In this document: piece by piece, positions 13,898 through 21,570 of the stretch
Numbering within the stretch: the stretch's first letter is position 1
Layout of the letters: each line of letters starts with the position of its first letter
NCBI GenBank assembly: GCA_038246255.1
Contig: JBBRWC010000061.1
Span: 1 to 24,675, forward strand
Direction of reading: 5' to 3'
Length of the DNA stretch: 24,675 nt
Origin: RI-242 sp038246255
GTDB taxonomy: Bacteria; Planctomycetota; UBA1135; GCA-002686595
Made by a program: the position numbers and the translations under genes
Notes under the pieces: model-generated
The model's database searches: none
What the model saw: the letters and a program-made list of their open reading frames with translations, nothing else
What the model was told of the DNA's origin: nothing

Positions 13898-16396
13898 ATG
13901 GAATCCCGCTTGGCAGCTTTAATTTCGACGAACCCCGAATCCAGTGGGCGGACGTGCGCGTGGCGGCTCGACGCATTGCTCCTTGGGCTGCTCGCCGCTG
14001 TTCTGAGCGGCTGTCGCGACGCACCCCGGGTTGCGGGCGTGGTGCACCTCGATCCGCGCCTCGGCGATGGCCGGAGTTCGGCGGCGGTGCTGGCAGAGCA
14101 GCGCCAACTGTTCGAGGAGCACATTTTTCGCGCCCCACTTGAGGCGGCCAGCGGCGCTCCGGTCGACCCGCCGGCGCCCTTCGTCGCCGAGGGCGCGGTT
14201 GCCCAGGCCCAGCGCGGCGGCATAGGCCTTGGGCGCGTAACCGGTGAACAAAGTTTGGGAAGCTTCGTCCGCGCAGCTGCCCTGGACGCGCGCGACACCG
14301 ACGTGATCGAGGTCGATGTCGATGCGCGGTTGCCCGGGCGCGCGCGCATCGAGTGGACGCGGGCGGACGATCCCGGGCGCGGCCGCTTGCTGGAGGTCAA
14401 CTTCGACGGCGCGGGGCCGCAGACGCTTGTGTTCGCGCTCGCCGCCCAGGACGGTTGGAACGGCGCGATCGAGCGGCTGGCGGTGATCCCGAACGCGACC
14501 GGCGCGGAGCCCGTGGCGATCGGAGCCGTGCGCCTCATGCGCGCGGCTTATTCGATGGGCCATTCGCCGCTCGCGCAGGCGACGGGGCGCGGCCAAGCCG
14601 GATACGGCCTCGGCGACGGCGGTCTGGTGACGCTCGAACTGGAAACACGGCGTGCGTGGCCGAGCGACATGGATGTTCCGCTCGTTGCGCGCGCGCGCGC
14701 GCCCGCCGGCGCGGTGTTGTCTTTCGACGTGGCCTTCGACGTAAGTTCACGCGAGATCGAAACACCGTTGCACATAGCGATCGACGGCCGCCGGCCCAAA
14801 GGCGCGTGGAAGCGGCTCTTCGTGCGCACGATCGTGCCTGCGGAGCGCCCCGCGGAGACCTTGTGGCGACCCGTGCATGTGCCGCTCGGCGCGCTCGCGG
14901 AGGGCGCTGTGGAACTGCGTTTTGTCGCCCACGAGGGTGGCGACGGCAACGATCTGGCGCGGGTCGCGAACGACAGCGTCCCGCAGCGCGTGCGTGTGCT
15001 GTTCGGGCGGCCACTGCTCGTCCCCCAGGTGGCCGAGGAGCGGCTGCCCAACCTATTGCTGATCACGCTGGACACGGCGCGCAAGGACGCGTTCACGCCG
15101 TGGAATCCCGCGCGCCGGACACCGTTCCTTGCGGCGCTCGCCGAACGCTCGCTGGTCTTCGATTCGGCGCTCGCAACGTCGAACTCGACCCAACCGAGCC
15201 ATGCGTCGATGCTGACCGGCATGCATCCGCTCGAGCACGGGGTCGTCGACAACTTTGCGTTGCTCGCGCCCGAGAACGAAACGCTCGCGGAACTGCTACG
15301 CGAGCGCGGTTACCTGACGGCCGGGGCGGTCAGCCAGCAGTTTCTGGGATCCGCCGCAGGTTTTGGCCAGGGATTCGACCAGTTCCTCGAAGCCGCCTCG
15401 GATGCGTGGCTCGACGGTTCTTCAACGGTGCGCGGTGTGCGCCGCTGGCTCGAGAGTTGGGGGGCGGAAGCACCGCGTCCGTGGTTTTTGTGGATGCACC
15501 TCTTCGATCCGCACACCCCGTACACACCGACCGCGCCGTTCCTCGAGCATTACCTCGCGACCCACGGTGTCGATCTGCCGCGCCGCGCGAGCGAAACCCC
15601 GGACATGCCGGTGCTCGACGTGTTGCCGCCGGAGATGGCGTTTTTGCGCGGTGTGACGAACCGTGCGCACGCGGAGTTTTTGTACGAGGTGTGCGCGGCG
15701 TACACCGATGCATTGTCGGAGAACCTCGCTTCGACTTTGAGCCAGTTGGACCAACTGGGCAGCACGGCGATCTTCGTCACCGCGGACCACGGCGAGTCGC
15801 TGGGGGAACGTTCCAACTGGTTCAACCATAAGGGTGTGTTCCCCGAGGTGATCCGGATCCCGCTCGTGGTGTCGTGGCCCGGCGCGTTGCCCCCCGCGCG
15901 TATTGCAACGCCCGTGTCGCTGATCGACATCCTGCCCACGTTCGCGGCCAAACTCGGACTCCGTCCCACCGCCCAACTTGCGGGTGAAGACCTGTTCGCG
16001 ATCGCGGCGCGCCCCACCGAAAAACGGCGGGTGTGGTTCGAGCACGCCGAGGGTTGGCAAGCGGGCACGTTCGACGGCGCGGAGTACTTCGTCGACACCC
16101 TGCGCAACGGTTTGCCCTTTGGCCTCGAAGTGCGCGTGGACGCGGATGGCCGGCGGGTTCCGAGCGAGCAGCGCCTGGCGCGCGGTCAGCGCTTTTTGTT
16201 CAACCTCGAGCGCGACCCGCTCGGCCTGGACGACCAAAGCGCCGCGCAGCCCGAGCGCACCGAACAGCTCGGCGAACTTTTGGAACGCTACCGGGGCTCG
16301 CTCGAACAGCGCGCGCGGCTCGCCCGCGACATGAACGCTGCCGACCGCCAGCAAATGGGACAATTGGGCTACGGCGACGGCGAAACCGTCCGCTGA
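13898..16396 (+). CDS. Sulfatase-fold lipoprotein with atypical nucleophile
   Basis: An 832-residue protein from ATG 13898 (an upstream in-frame GTG at 13868 is less likely). It has an unusually long n-region, then a lipoprotein signal with lipobox LSGC (Cys39). Residues 45-380 are beta-rich and not recognised, possibly a jelly-roll binding domain. The sulfatase/AlkP-fold domain runs from 384: LLLITLDTARKDAF (386-399, metal Asp392), NSTQPSHASMLTG (429-441), HLFDPHTPY (534-542), FVTADHGESLGE (626-637, Asp630/His631) and NHKG (643-646). The CxPxR motif needed for formylglycine is replaced by T-Q-P-S-H, so a classical FGly sulfatase is unlikely. A Thr/Ser-dependent phospho- or sulfo-ester hydrolase or transferase fits better. 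The C-terminal helix ends MGQLGYG. A weak hairpin terminator follows at 16463. Confidence 0.85.
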   Translation: MESRLAALISTNPESSGRTCAWRLDALLLGLLAAVLSGCRDAPRVAGVVHLDPRLGDGRSSAAVLAEQRQLFEEHIFRAPLEAASGAPVDPPAPFVAEGAVAQAQRGGIGLGRVTGEQSLGSFVRAAALDARDTDVIEVDVDARLPGRARIEWTRADDPGRGRLLEVNFDGAGPQTLVFALAAQDGWNGAIERLAVIPNATGAEPVAIGAVRLMRAAYSMGHSPLAQATGRGQAGYGLGDGGLVTLELETRRAWPSDMDVPLVARARAPAGAVLSFDVAFDVSSREIETPLHIAIDGRRPKGAWKRLFVRTIVPAERPAETLWRPVHVPLGALAEGAVELRFVAHEGGDGNDLARVANDSVPQRVRVLFGRPLLVPQVAEERLPNLLLITLDTARKDAFTPWNPARRTPFLAALAERSLVFDSALATSNSTQPSHASMLTGMHPLEHGVVDNFALLAPENETLAELLRERGYLTAGAVSQQFLGSAAGFGQGFDQFLEAASDAWLDGSSTVRGVRRWLESWGAEAPRPWFLWMHLFDPHTPYTPTAPFLEHYLATHGVDLPRRASETPDMPVLDVLPPEMAFLRGVTNRAHAEFLYEVCAAYTDALSENLASTLSQLDQLGSTAIFVTADHGESLGERSNWFNHKGVFPEVIRIPLVVSWPGALPPARIATPVSLIDILPTFAAKLGLRPTAQLAGEDLFAIAARPTEKRRVWFEHAEGWQAGTFDGAEYFVDTLRNGLPFGLEVRVDADGRRVPSEQRLARGQRFLFNLERDPLGLDDQSAAQPERTEQLGELLERYRGSLEQRARLARDMNAADRQQMGQLGYGDGETVR

Positions 16397-16789
16397 CGCA
16401 GATCGCCAAACGGCACCCCTAGCCCGAGCTATTCGACAGCTTTCCGACCACACGGCCCAAATGGCGGCCTTTGGCCGCCTTTCGTCGCCCGTCGGCACTT
16501 TGCGTCCACGGGCGTTCGTTGACCTGTTCAAGGTCGCCTGTGGATCCCGCGGCCGCAAAGCACCACCAGACGACAACTTGGGCTCGTCTGCTCGAAAACC
16601 GGATGAATGACCCGGGCTCGTCAAGCGGGCGTCAAGGTATGGGCTAGCGAATGACGCCATCGGTCAACCGTCCGCTGAAGAAGGACGATCCTCGACGGGC
16701 GGGACGCGCCTTTGGCAGTAGGGATTTCGCGCGAGATATTGCTCGTCCCTTGAGATCTGCCTGATCGTCTTGGGCCAAGCTGCGCAGCT
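16397..16789. other. Intergenic region before the exosortase operon
   Basis: About 390 bases without a supported gene, visibly less GC-rich than the flanks. It contains a hairpin at 16463-16482, a GACCT-GTTCA-AGGTC stem near 16524, two copies of GGGCTCGTC (in 16573-16625), and a 37-codon frame from ATG 16651 that I cannot support as a gene. It should hold the promoter of the exosortase operon; no clear boxes were found. Confidence 0.55.
16463..16482 (+). terminator. Possible intrinsic terminator after sulfatase-like gene
   Basis: GGCGGCC-TTT-GGCCGCC forms a perfect 7-bp stem with a 3-base loop, followed only by TTT. It lies 67 bases after the sulfatase-like stop. The stem is strong but the T-run is short. 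Confidence 0.4.
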
Positions 16790-17341
16790 GTGACTCCGGC
16801 GCTTCCGACGACCCTTCCGCGCGTCCTGCCCACCGTTGGACGCGCGCTTGGGGGGCTCGCCGTCGGCGCCGTTTGTTATGCGGCGGTGCGTGCGCCGTAC
16901 CAAGCCGCAGCGACGTTTGCTGCTTCGCTCGCCCTGCGCGTTTGGGATCCCGACCTGTCGCTCGTGCTGCTGGATGGGGGCCAACGGGTCGCCGGAAGCA
17001 TCGCTCAGCGGACCCTGACACTCGAGCGCACGGACCTCGACGGGCTCCTCGCGGGCGCGGTGCTGCTCACGGCGCTCTTCGCCGCACGCGCGCCTGCGCA
17101 TCCGGTGAAAACGGTGTTGGGAGCGTTCGTTCTGCTGTTTGCGGCCCAGTTCCTGTGTGTGTTCTTGGCTGCGTTGGGAGCCTCCTGGGCCGGTGAGTCG
17201 CGAATGCTTTCCTCCGCTGCGGGTCAGGTGGCGGCGGCGGGCACATGGATCGCGCCCCTTGGGCTTTGGATCCACTGCCTTCGCCAAGTGCGCCCCGCAT
17301 CGCGGGCCGTCCGCACCGCCGCATCGGGAGCCCGGTCGTGA
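16790..17341 (+). CDS. Exosortase H-associated-type membrane protein
   Basis: A 183-residue integral membrane protein from GTG 16790. One helix near the N-terminus (18-33) is followed by an extracytoplasmic segment (about 34-78: aromatic/Pro start APYQAA, then LRVWDPDLSLVLLDGGQRV) and three more helices (81-100, 107-130, 146-165). This order of one helix, a short outer domain and three helices, with PVKTVLGAFVLLFAAQFL (104-121) including the Gln, resembles the proteins known only as exosortase H-associated membrane proteins. Its stop overlaps the exosortase start by four bases (GTGA), so the two are translationally coupled and probably act together. The call rests mainly on context and topology, and its molecular role is not established even in known systems. 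Confidence 0.7.
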   Translation: MTPALPTTLPRVLPTVGRALGGLAVGAVCYAAVRAPYQAAATFAASLALRVWDPDLSLVLLDGGQRVAGSIAQRTLTLERTDLDGLLAGAVLLTALFAARAPAHPVKTVLGAFVLLFAAQFLCVFLAALGASWAGESRMLSSAAGQVAAAGTWIAPLGLWIHCLRQVRPASRAVRTAASGARS

Positions 17342-17895
17342 CAGGCGGGGACGCTGCGCGCTCGGCCTTGACGGTGCGGCGCTTCGCGCTGCGTGCGCTC
17401 GGGTTTGGCCTAGGCGTGTACCTCCTGGCCCACGCGGCGCGCGACGTGGTGCTCGTGGGGACGGCCGAGGGATTTGCCCGCGTGCTCAGCGTGCTTGGCG
17501 AGGACGTCGAGCGCGAGGGGACGCTGGTTCGCGGAGCGCAGAGCGCGTTCCTCGTGGTGGACGAGTGCAGCGCCGTCGTGCCGCTATCGATCCTCCTGGG
17601 TGCCGTCGGCGCCAGCCCTGTACCACTCGCGCGCCGGCTGCTTGGCGCCTTTGTCCTTGGGACGGTGCTGCTCGCAATCAACCAGATCCGACTCTTAAGC
17701 CTCTGGTGGGTCGCCGTCTGGCGTCCCGAGTGGTTTGAATGGATCCACGGAGTGCTGTGGCAGCCGCTGCTCGTGTTGGCGGTGCTCGCGTTGTGGTTCC
17801 CCTGGTTCAACCGTGCGCTCGCGGACGTGCGAGCACGGCAAACCCACCACCCACGCGATTTCGCCCTCGGAAGCCCTCCGGGGGCACTTCCTTGA
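17338..17895 (+). CDS. xrtH: Exosortase, XrtH-like
   Basis: A 185-residue integral membrane protease/transpeptidase from GTG 17338; the frame is open upstream, but GTGA coupling to the preceding gene favours this start. It has the exosortase triad: Cys77 in DECSAVVPLSILLGA, Arg118 in INQIRLLSLWWV, and His137 in WIHGVLWQPLLVL. Membrane helices flank each of these. Its short length, and the 'H...WQ' after the catalytic His, fit the exosortase H type, which acts on IPTLxxWG-CTERM signals; the companion membrane protein just upstream supports this. It should cleave exported proteins at a C-terminal signal and pass them on to the surface. The next gene, 29 bases on, encodes a protein ending in a suitable tail. 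Exosortase is a confident call; the H subtype is less certain. Confidence 0.88.
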   Translation: MTGGDAARSALTVRRFALRALGFGLGVYLLAHAARDVVLVGTAEGFARVLSVLGEDVEREGTLVRGAQSAFLVVDECSAVVPLSILLGAVGASPVPLARRLLGAFVLGTVLLAINQIRLLSLWWVAVWRPEWFEWIHGVLWQPLLVLAVLALWFPWFNRALADVRARQTHHPRDFALGSPPGALP

Positions 17896-17924
17896 CGTTC
17901 GTCCCATCCCTTCTCCCGACTGCT

Positions 17925-19331
17925 ATGCAACCGGACCACCAACTTCCCTGTGTGCCCGAGCACAAAACGTCCCACGGCTTCGATCGGCGCGCCCTATTGC
18001 GGCGTGCGGGCGCCGGCGCCACCCTTGCCGGCCTTGCGGCAGGCCCCCTCGCCGGGCGCGCGTCCGCGTCGGGCGGCGACGGCGCCGACGGCCTCGGCCC
18101 GCTGCTTCCGCCCGACGCCAACGGCCTTGCGCTCCCGCCCGGCTTCACCTCCCGCGTGGTCGCTGTTTCAAACCAAACGGTGCCCGGCACCAACTACGTT
18201 TGGCACCGCGATCCCGACGGTGGCGCCACATTCGCCACCGACGATGGAGGTTGGATCTACGTGTCGAACGCGGAGCGTGGAGCGGGCCTCGGTGGGGTGG
18301 GCGCCCTGCGCTTTGATGCCGCAGGCAACGTGGTCGATGCCTACCGCATCCTGTCGGGCACGACGCGCAACTGCGCCGGTGGACCGACACCCTGGGGGAC
18401 ATGGATTTCCTGCGAGGAAACGGGCAACGGGCGGGCTTGGGAATGCGATCCCTACACACCCAACTCCCAGGGAATCGTGCGGCCGGCGATGGGCGTTTTC
18501 CAGATGGAAGCCGCGGCGGTGGATCCGGTGGATCAGGTGATCTATCTCACGGAGGACCGCTCCGACGGGCTGCTCTACCGCTTCCGCCCGTCCAACTACC
18601 CGGACCTCTCAAGCGGCACGTTGGAAGCAGCCCAGATCCTCGGCGCGGGCGCCATTCAAGTGGGTGAGGTGCGCAGCATGACCTGGCATCCGGTGCCCGA
18701 TCCTACGGTCTCGCTCGGCACCGCCACCCGCTTTCAGGTGCCGCTCGCAACGCGTTTCAACGGCGGTGAAGGCGCGTGGTACGAGGGTGGCACGGTGCAC
18801 ATCACCACGAAGGGGAACAACCGCGTGTGGAGGATCGACACGGTCAACCAAACCATCGAGATCATCTATCAGCTCGCGGGCAGCCCCACACCCGTGCTTT
18901 CGGGTGTCGACAACGTGTACGTCACGCCCCGCGGCGATGTGTACGTGGCAGAGGACGGGGGCAACCTGGAGATCGTTGCGATCACGAAGAGCGGGATCGC
19001 CAAGCCGATCATGCGGTTGGTGGGTGTCAGCGGCTCTGAAATCACCGGTCCCGCGCTCTCGCCGGACCTCACGCGGCTGTACTTCAGCTCCCAGCGCAAT
19101 CCGGGGGTAACGTTCGAAGTCATGGGACCCTTCCTGGGCGAAGCACCGGTACGCCCCGTTCCCGCGATGGGCCACCTGGCCGCGGCGTTGACGTCGGCCG
19201 CCGTGGTGGGTTTTGGTGCGCTGGCCCTGCGCCGCAGCCAGCGCGCGGAAGCGCCCCCAGTCCTTCCCGCATCAGCCTCGTCCGCGCGGAGCGGGATGCG
19301 GCGGGTGTTTTGGATACCCGCGTCGTTCTGA
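17925..19331 (+). CDS. Tat-exported PhoX/DUF839 family protein with exosortase-type C-terminal signal
   Basis: A 468-residue protein from ATG 17925. A Tat signal (FDRRALLRRAGAGATLAGLAAG, 19-40, split around the twin Arg) predicts folded export. The body matches the PhoX/DUF839 beta-propeller family: PPGFTSRVVA (71-80), NCAGGPTPWGTWISCEET (149-166, the family hallmark), FQMEAAAVDP (192-201), YLTEDRSDGLLYRF (207-220), GGEGAWYEGG (280-289) and YVAEDGGNLEI (340-350). PhoX members are calcium/iron phosphatases; whether this one is active is unproven. Residues 412-437 form a tripartite sorting tail: VPAMGH, a hydrophobic helix, then RR. This suits the exosortase encoded 29 bases upstream. Oddly, 31 residues follow the RR instead of the usual few. 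That extension reads out of frame through a fragment of another gene, suggesting a fusion. Confidence 0.88.
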   Translation: MQPDHQLPCVPEHKTSHGFDRRALLRRAGAGATLAGLAAGPLAGRASASGGDGADGLGPLLPPDANGLALPPGFTSRVVAVSNQTVPGTNYVWHRDPDGGATFATDDGGWIYVSNAERGAGLGGVGALRFDAAGNVVDAYRILSGTTRNCAGGPTPWGTWISCEETGNGRAWECDPYTPNSQGIVRPAMGVFQMEAAAVDPVDQVIYLTEDRSDGLLYRFRPSNYPDLSSGTLEAAQILGAGAIQVGEVRSMTWHPVPDPTVSLGTATRFQVPLATRFNGGEGAWYEGGTVHITTKGNNRVWRIDTVNQTIEIIYQLAGSPTPVLSGVDNVYVTPRGDVYVAEDGGNLEIVAITKSGIAKPIMRLVGVSGSEITGPALSPDLTRLYFSSQRNPGVTFEVMGPFLGEAPVRPVPAMGHLAAALTSAAVVGFGALALRRSQRAEAPPVLPASASSARSGMRRVFWIPASF

Positions 19332-19948
19332 CGGTGGGCCAGGCTCTGCCGACGGGCCAGATCTACACGGAAGGGCTCGAGGACATCCGCAACCGAGCCC
19401 AACTCGACACGAGCGACAACGGGGATCTGCTCTTTGCGGTCTGGCCCTATGGGACGTTTTTGTACTCCCAGGCCACCGGAACACTGCAAACGATTGCCCA
19501 GCATGGAGCACCGGGCCCGATCGCCGGCTTAAACTGGGCGACGCCCCGAGCCCTGGCACTGTCGCCGACGGGCGTTGCGGTTTTCTCCAATGACCTGACG
19601 ACCTTCACGTCGACGGTGCCCGTACTGATGCGCGGCCAACAGATCGCAGCGGCGAAGTTTTTGCCGCTTGCGTTCCCCCAGGGCCAGTTCTTCGATCAGA
19701 TCCCGACGCTGCAAGCTGTCCGCATCGCGGACAACAACCAGCTCCTTTGGCTGACCTCGTTTGTCGACGGCGGTGGCGTAACACGCCGCGGCCTTGTGCG
19801 CGACAGCTCCGTCGTCGTGTTGGAGGGCTCCACCAAGATCGATGGCTTCACGATTGCTTCGGTTTCGGAAACGGTCGCCAAACCTCCGCGGCGCTCCCGT
19901 TGCTGCGCCGTGATCAACGGCTCTGTCCCGCAACGGCCTGGCCGTTGA
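19259..19948 (+). pseudogene. Remnant of a secreted DUF7453-like repeat protein
   Basis: From 19310 a TTG-started frame gives 212 residues; in the same frame similar-looking sequence (ISLVRAERDAAGVL) continues upstream into the end of the PhoX-like gene, so the remnant probably begins near 19259. The text RVVLTVGQALPTGQIY, LDTSDNGDLLFAV, ATPRALALSPTGVAVFSNDL and VRIADNNQLLWLTSFVD follows the 'V...G...P ... (D/N)NG.(V/L)LF' pattern of secreted planctomycete repeat proteins of the DUF7453/choice-of-anchor type. It has no signal peptide and is far shorter than such proteins. The last residues (KPPRRSRCCAV...) look like out-of-frame reading: a one-base shift near 19875 would end the protein at the TGA at 19911, right before a hairpin. 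Most likely a decayed fragment; a small overlapping gene is the alternative. Confidence 0.5.
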
Positions 19949-19950
19949 TC
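19912..19950 (+). terminator. Nested hairpins, candidate terminator
   Basis: CAACGGC-CTG-GCCGTTG (19931-19947) is a perfect 7-bp hairpin followed by ATCTTT. The upstream copy GATCAACGGC (19912-19921) can instead pair with GCCGTTGATC (19941-19950), 10 bp perfect. The two stems compete for the same 3' arm. The site lies between convergent genes, consistent with a terminator. Confidence 0.5.
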
Positions 19951-19983
19951 TTTGGCTGTGCCGTGCAAACAATCGCGAGCGCG

Positions 19984-21537
19984 TCAGCGGCGGCGCAGGC
20001 GTGCGAGTGGGAGCGGCGATCCCTCGATCGGCTCGATGTCGAAACGTTCGGCGAGCGCGGCTTCGATCGCGACCAGGCCAGCGCCAAAGGGTTCGTTCGC
20101 GAGGCGCGCGAGCAACGGGCGGTGGCTTAGTTCCAAGAGGATCGCGGTGTCGGGAGGCACTTGATCGAGATCGCGCATCAGGCGCCCGACGATTACGTCG
20201 GGCGATTCGTCCACTTGAAGCGAATACAGCACCGCGCCGAGCCAGTTTTTCTCCTCCACTGCGCCCGTGAACTGGCGCAGGCTCTGGTTGTCCCCGTCGA
20301 AGGAGATCAGCACACCGCCCGCGGGCAGTTGCGCAACCACGGCGGCGGCTCGATCCAAGTGGCGCGCGCGGTCGTAACGCCGCGACTCGCGGTCGATGTC
20401 GGCCCAGCCCCAGCGCACTTGAGCCACCACGGCGATGGCAAGGACGGCGAGCACCGCGATGCGGCTGCGGTGGGTGCCGGTAGCCAGCTTTGTAGCGCGT
20501 TGCTGGCCACCGGCGCGTGCGATCAACCACACGAGGAAGGGTGTCGAGGCGGCGAGGTATCCGCCGCGGTTGTCAACCGCCCAAATGGCGAAGAGCGTCG
20601 TGGGCACAGCGAGCAGCACCACGATGGCGCCAAGTTCCCAGCGCGCCTCGGCGGCTGCGTGGGCCCGGCCCGGACCGCGGCCCGACGCTTCGCGTACGAG
20701 CATTGTGAACCCAAGTGCAATGCCAACCAGCGCATACCCCAGCGGCCGCGCGATGTCGCGCTCCCACCAGGTGGCGGATGCGGGCGAATGGAATGCGTTG
20801 ACGAGCGTGGTGACCGTTGCGTGCTCCGCGAACAGCAACGTCGGCGCACCCAGCGCGGCGATGGCAGTGTTTGCCGCGAAGAGTCCAGCGAGCAGGATCG
20901 GCCCCACGACGAACAGCAGTTGCTGCGGGCGCCACGGGACACCCTGGCGGCGCGCTGCGAATCCGACGAGCAGCACCCACCCCGGTCCGAGCGCCGGTGT
21001 GGATTGGTGCGCGCAGTGGGCTAACCCGAGTCCCAATGCGGCGAGCAGGAGTGCGCGCGCGCGCGATCGCCACGGCGCGACCATCGTCAGCCACGCGCCC
21101 AGCGCCACGGCTCCAAACTGCACTGCATGGACTTCGATCTGGATCGCAAAAAACCACACCGCGGGTGCACATCCGATCAGGGCGACGCCTAGTGCCGTCG
21201 GCATGCGGCGAGCGCCCGCGTGGCGCGCCAAAAGGTATGAAAAGGCTAAGCCGATCGCTGCGCCGACGTTTGAGGCAAAGCGCGCCGCGTCGGCGGGCTG
21301 TTCGATCGAGAACACCGCGCGCAGGATGTGTGCACTCGGCAGGTAGGCAAAGTGGTACGAGAGGTACTCACCGCGCGCGACGTGCTCGAGCGCGTGGGGC
21401 CCATCCGGAAGCCAGAGCCAGGGTGTCGGGGACCACGCATAGAGGAGCAGCGCGAGGAGCCCCACCGCGACCGCAAGCGCGCCATCCCGCGCGCGGCTCT
21501 GCGCGTTGGGCCGGGTCCATAGGGGAATCGAGCTCAA
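19984..21537 (-). CDS. Multipass membrane protein, GT-C glycosyltransferase-like
   Basis: A 517-residue protein from TTG 21537. About eleven hydrophobic helices span residues 19-400. The first outer loop carries LPDGPHALEHVARGEYLSYH and then FAYLPSAHIL (63-72). This arrangement (acidic residue, then 'G..L....A.YLP.AHIL') parallels the GNDVVPYA...NPHHLLFHLL loop of the protein encoded at 22608-24173, so the two are probably distant paralogues. Both recall the protein O-mannosyltransferase-like GT-C fold. A soluble C-terminal domain (about 410-517: GGVLISFDGDNQSLRQF, VDESPDVIVG, LLELSHRPLL) lies outside the membrane. No alternative ATG lies near the N-terminus; a TATACT box 14-19 bases before the TTG could be a -10 element. 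It is the last gene of a three-gene operon, 33 bases after the FAD enzyme. The substrate is unknown. Confidence 0.7.
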   Translation of the reverse strand: MSSIPLWTRPNAQSRARDGALAVAVGLLALLLYAWSPTPWLWLPDGPHALEHVARGEYLSYHFAYLPSAHILRAVFSIEQPADAARFASNVGAAIGLAFSYLLARHAGARRMPTALGVALIGCAPAVWFFAIQIEVHAVQFGAVALGAWLTMVAPWRSRARALLLAALGLGLAHCAHQSTPALGPGWVLLVGFAARRQGVPWRPQQLLFVVGPILLAGLFAANTAIAALGAPTLLFAEHATVTTLVNAFHSPASATWWERDIARPLGYALVGIALGFTMLVREASGRGPGRAHAAAEARWELGAIVVLLAVPTTLFAIWAVDNRGGYLAASTPFLVWLIARAGGQQRATKLATGTHRSRIAVLAVLAIAVVAQVRWGWADIDRESRRYDRARHLDRAAAVVAQLPAGGVLISFDGDNQSLRQFTGAVEEKNWLGAVLYSLQVDESPDVIVGRLMRDLDQVPPDTAILLELSHRPLLARLANEPFGAGLVAIEAALAERFDIEPIEGSPLPLARLRRR

Positions 21538-21570
21538 GGTCGGCCGCAGTATAACTCTGCGATGTTGCGC

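Noticed and set aside
14686..14702. A GC dinucleotide run within the sulfatase-like gene
   Set aside because: Encodes an Ala-Arg stretch in frame; simple sequence expected in this composition.
15422..16660. A 412-codon open frame antisense to the sulfatase-like gene
   Set aside because: Low-complexity, Arg-rich, no motif; the + strand gene has clear catalytic motifs.
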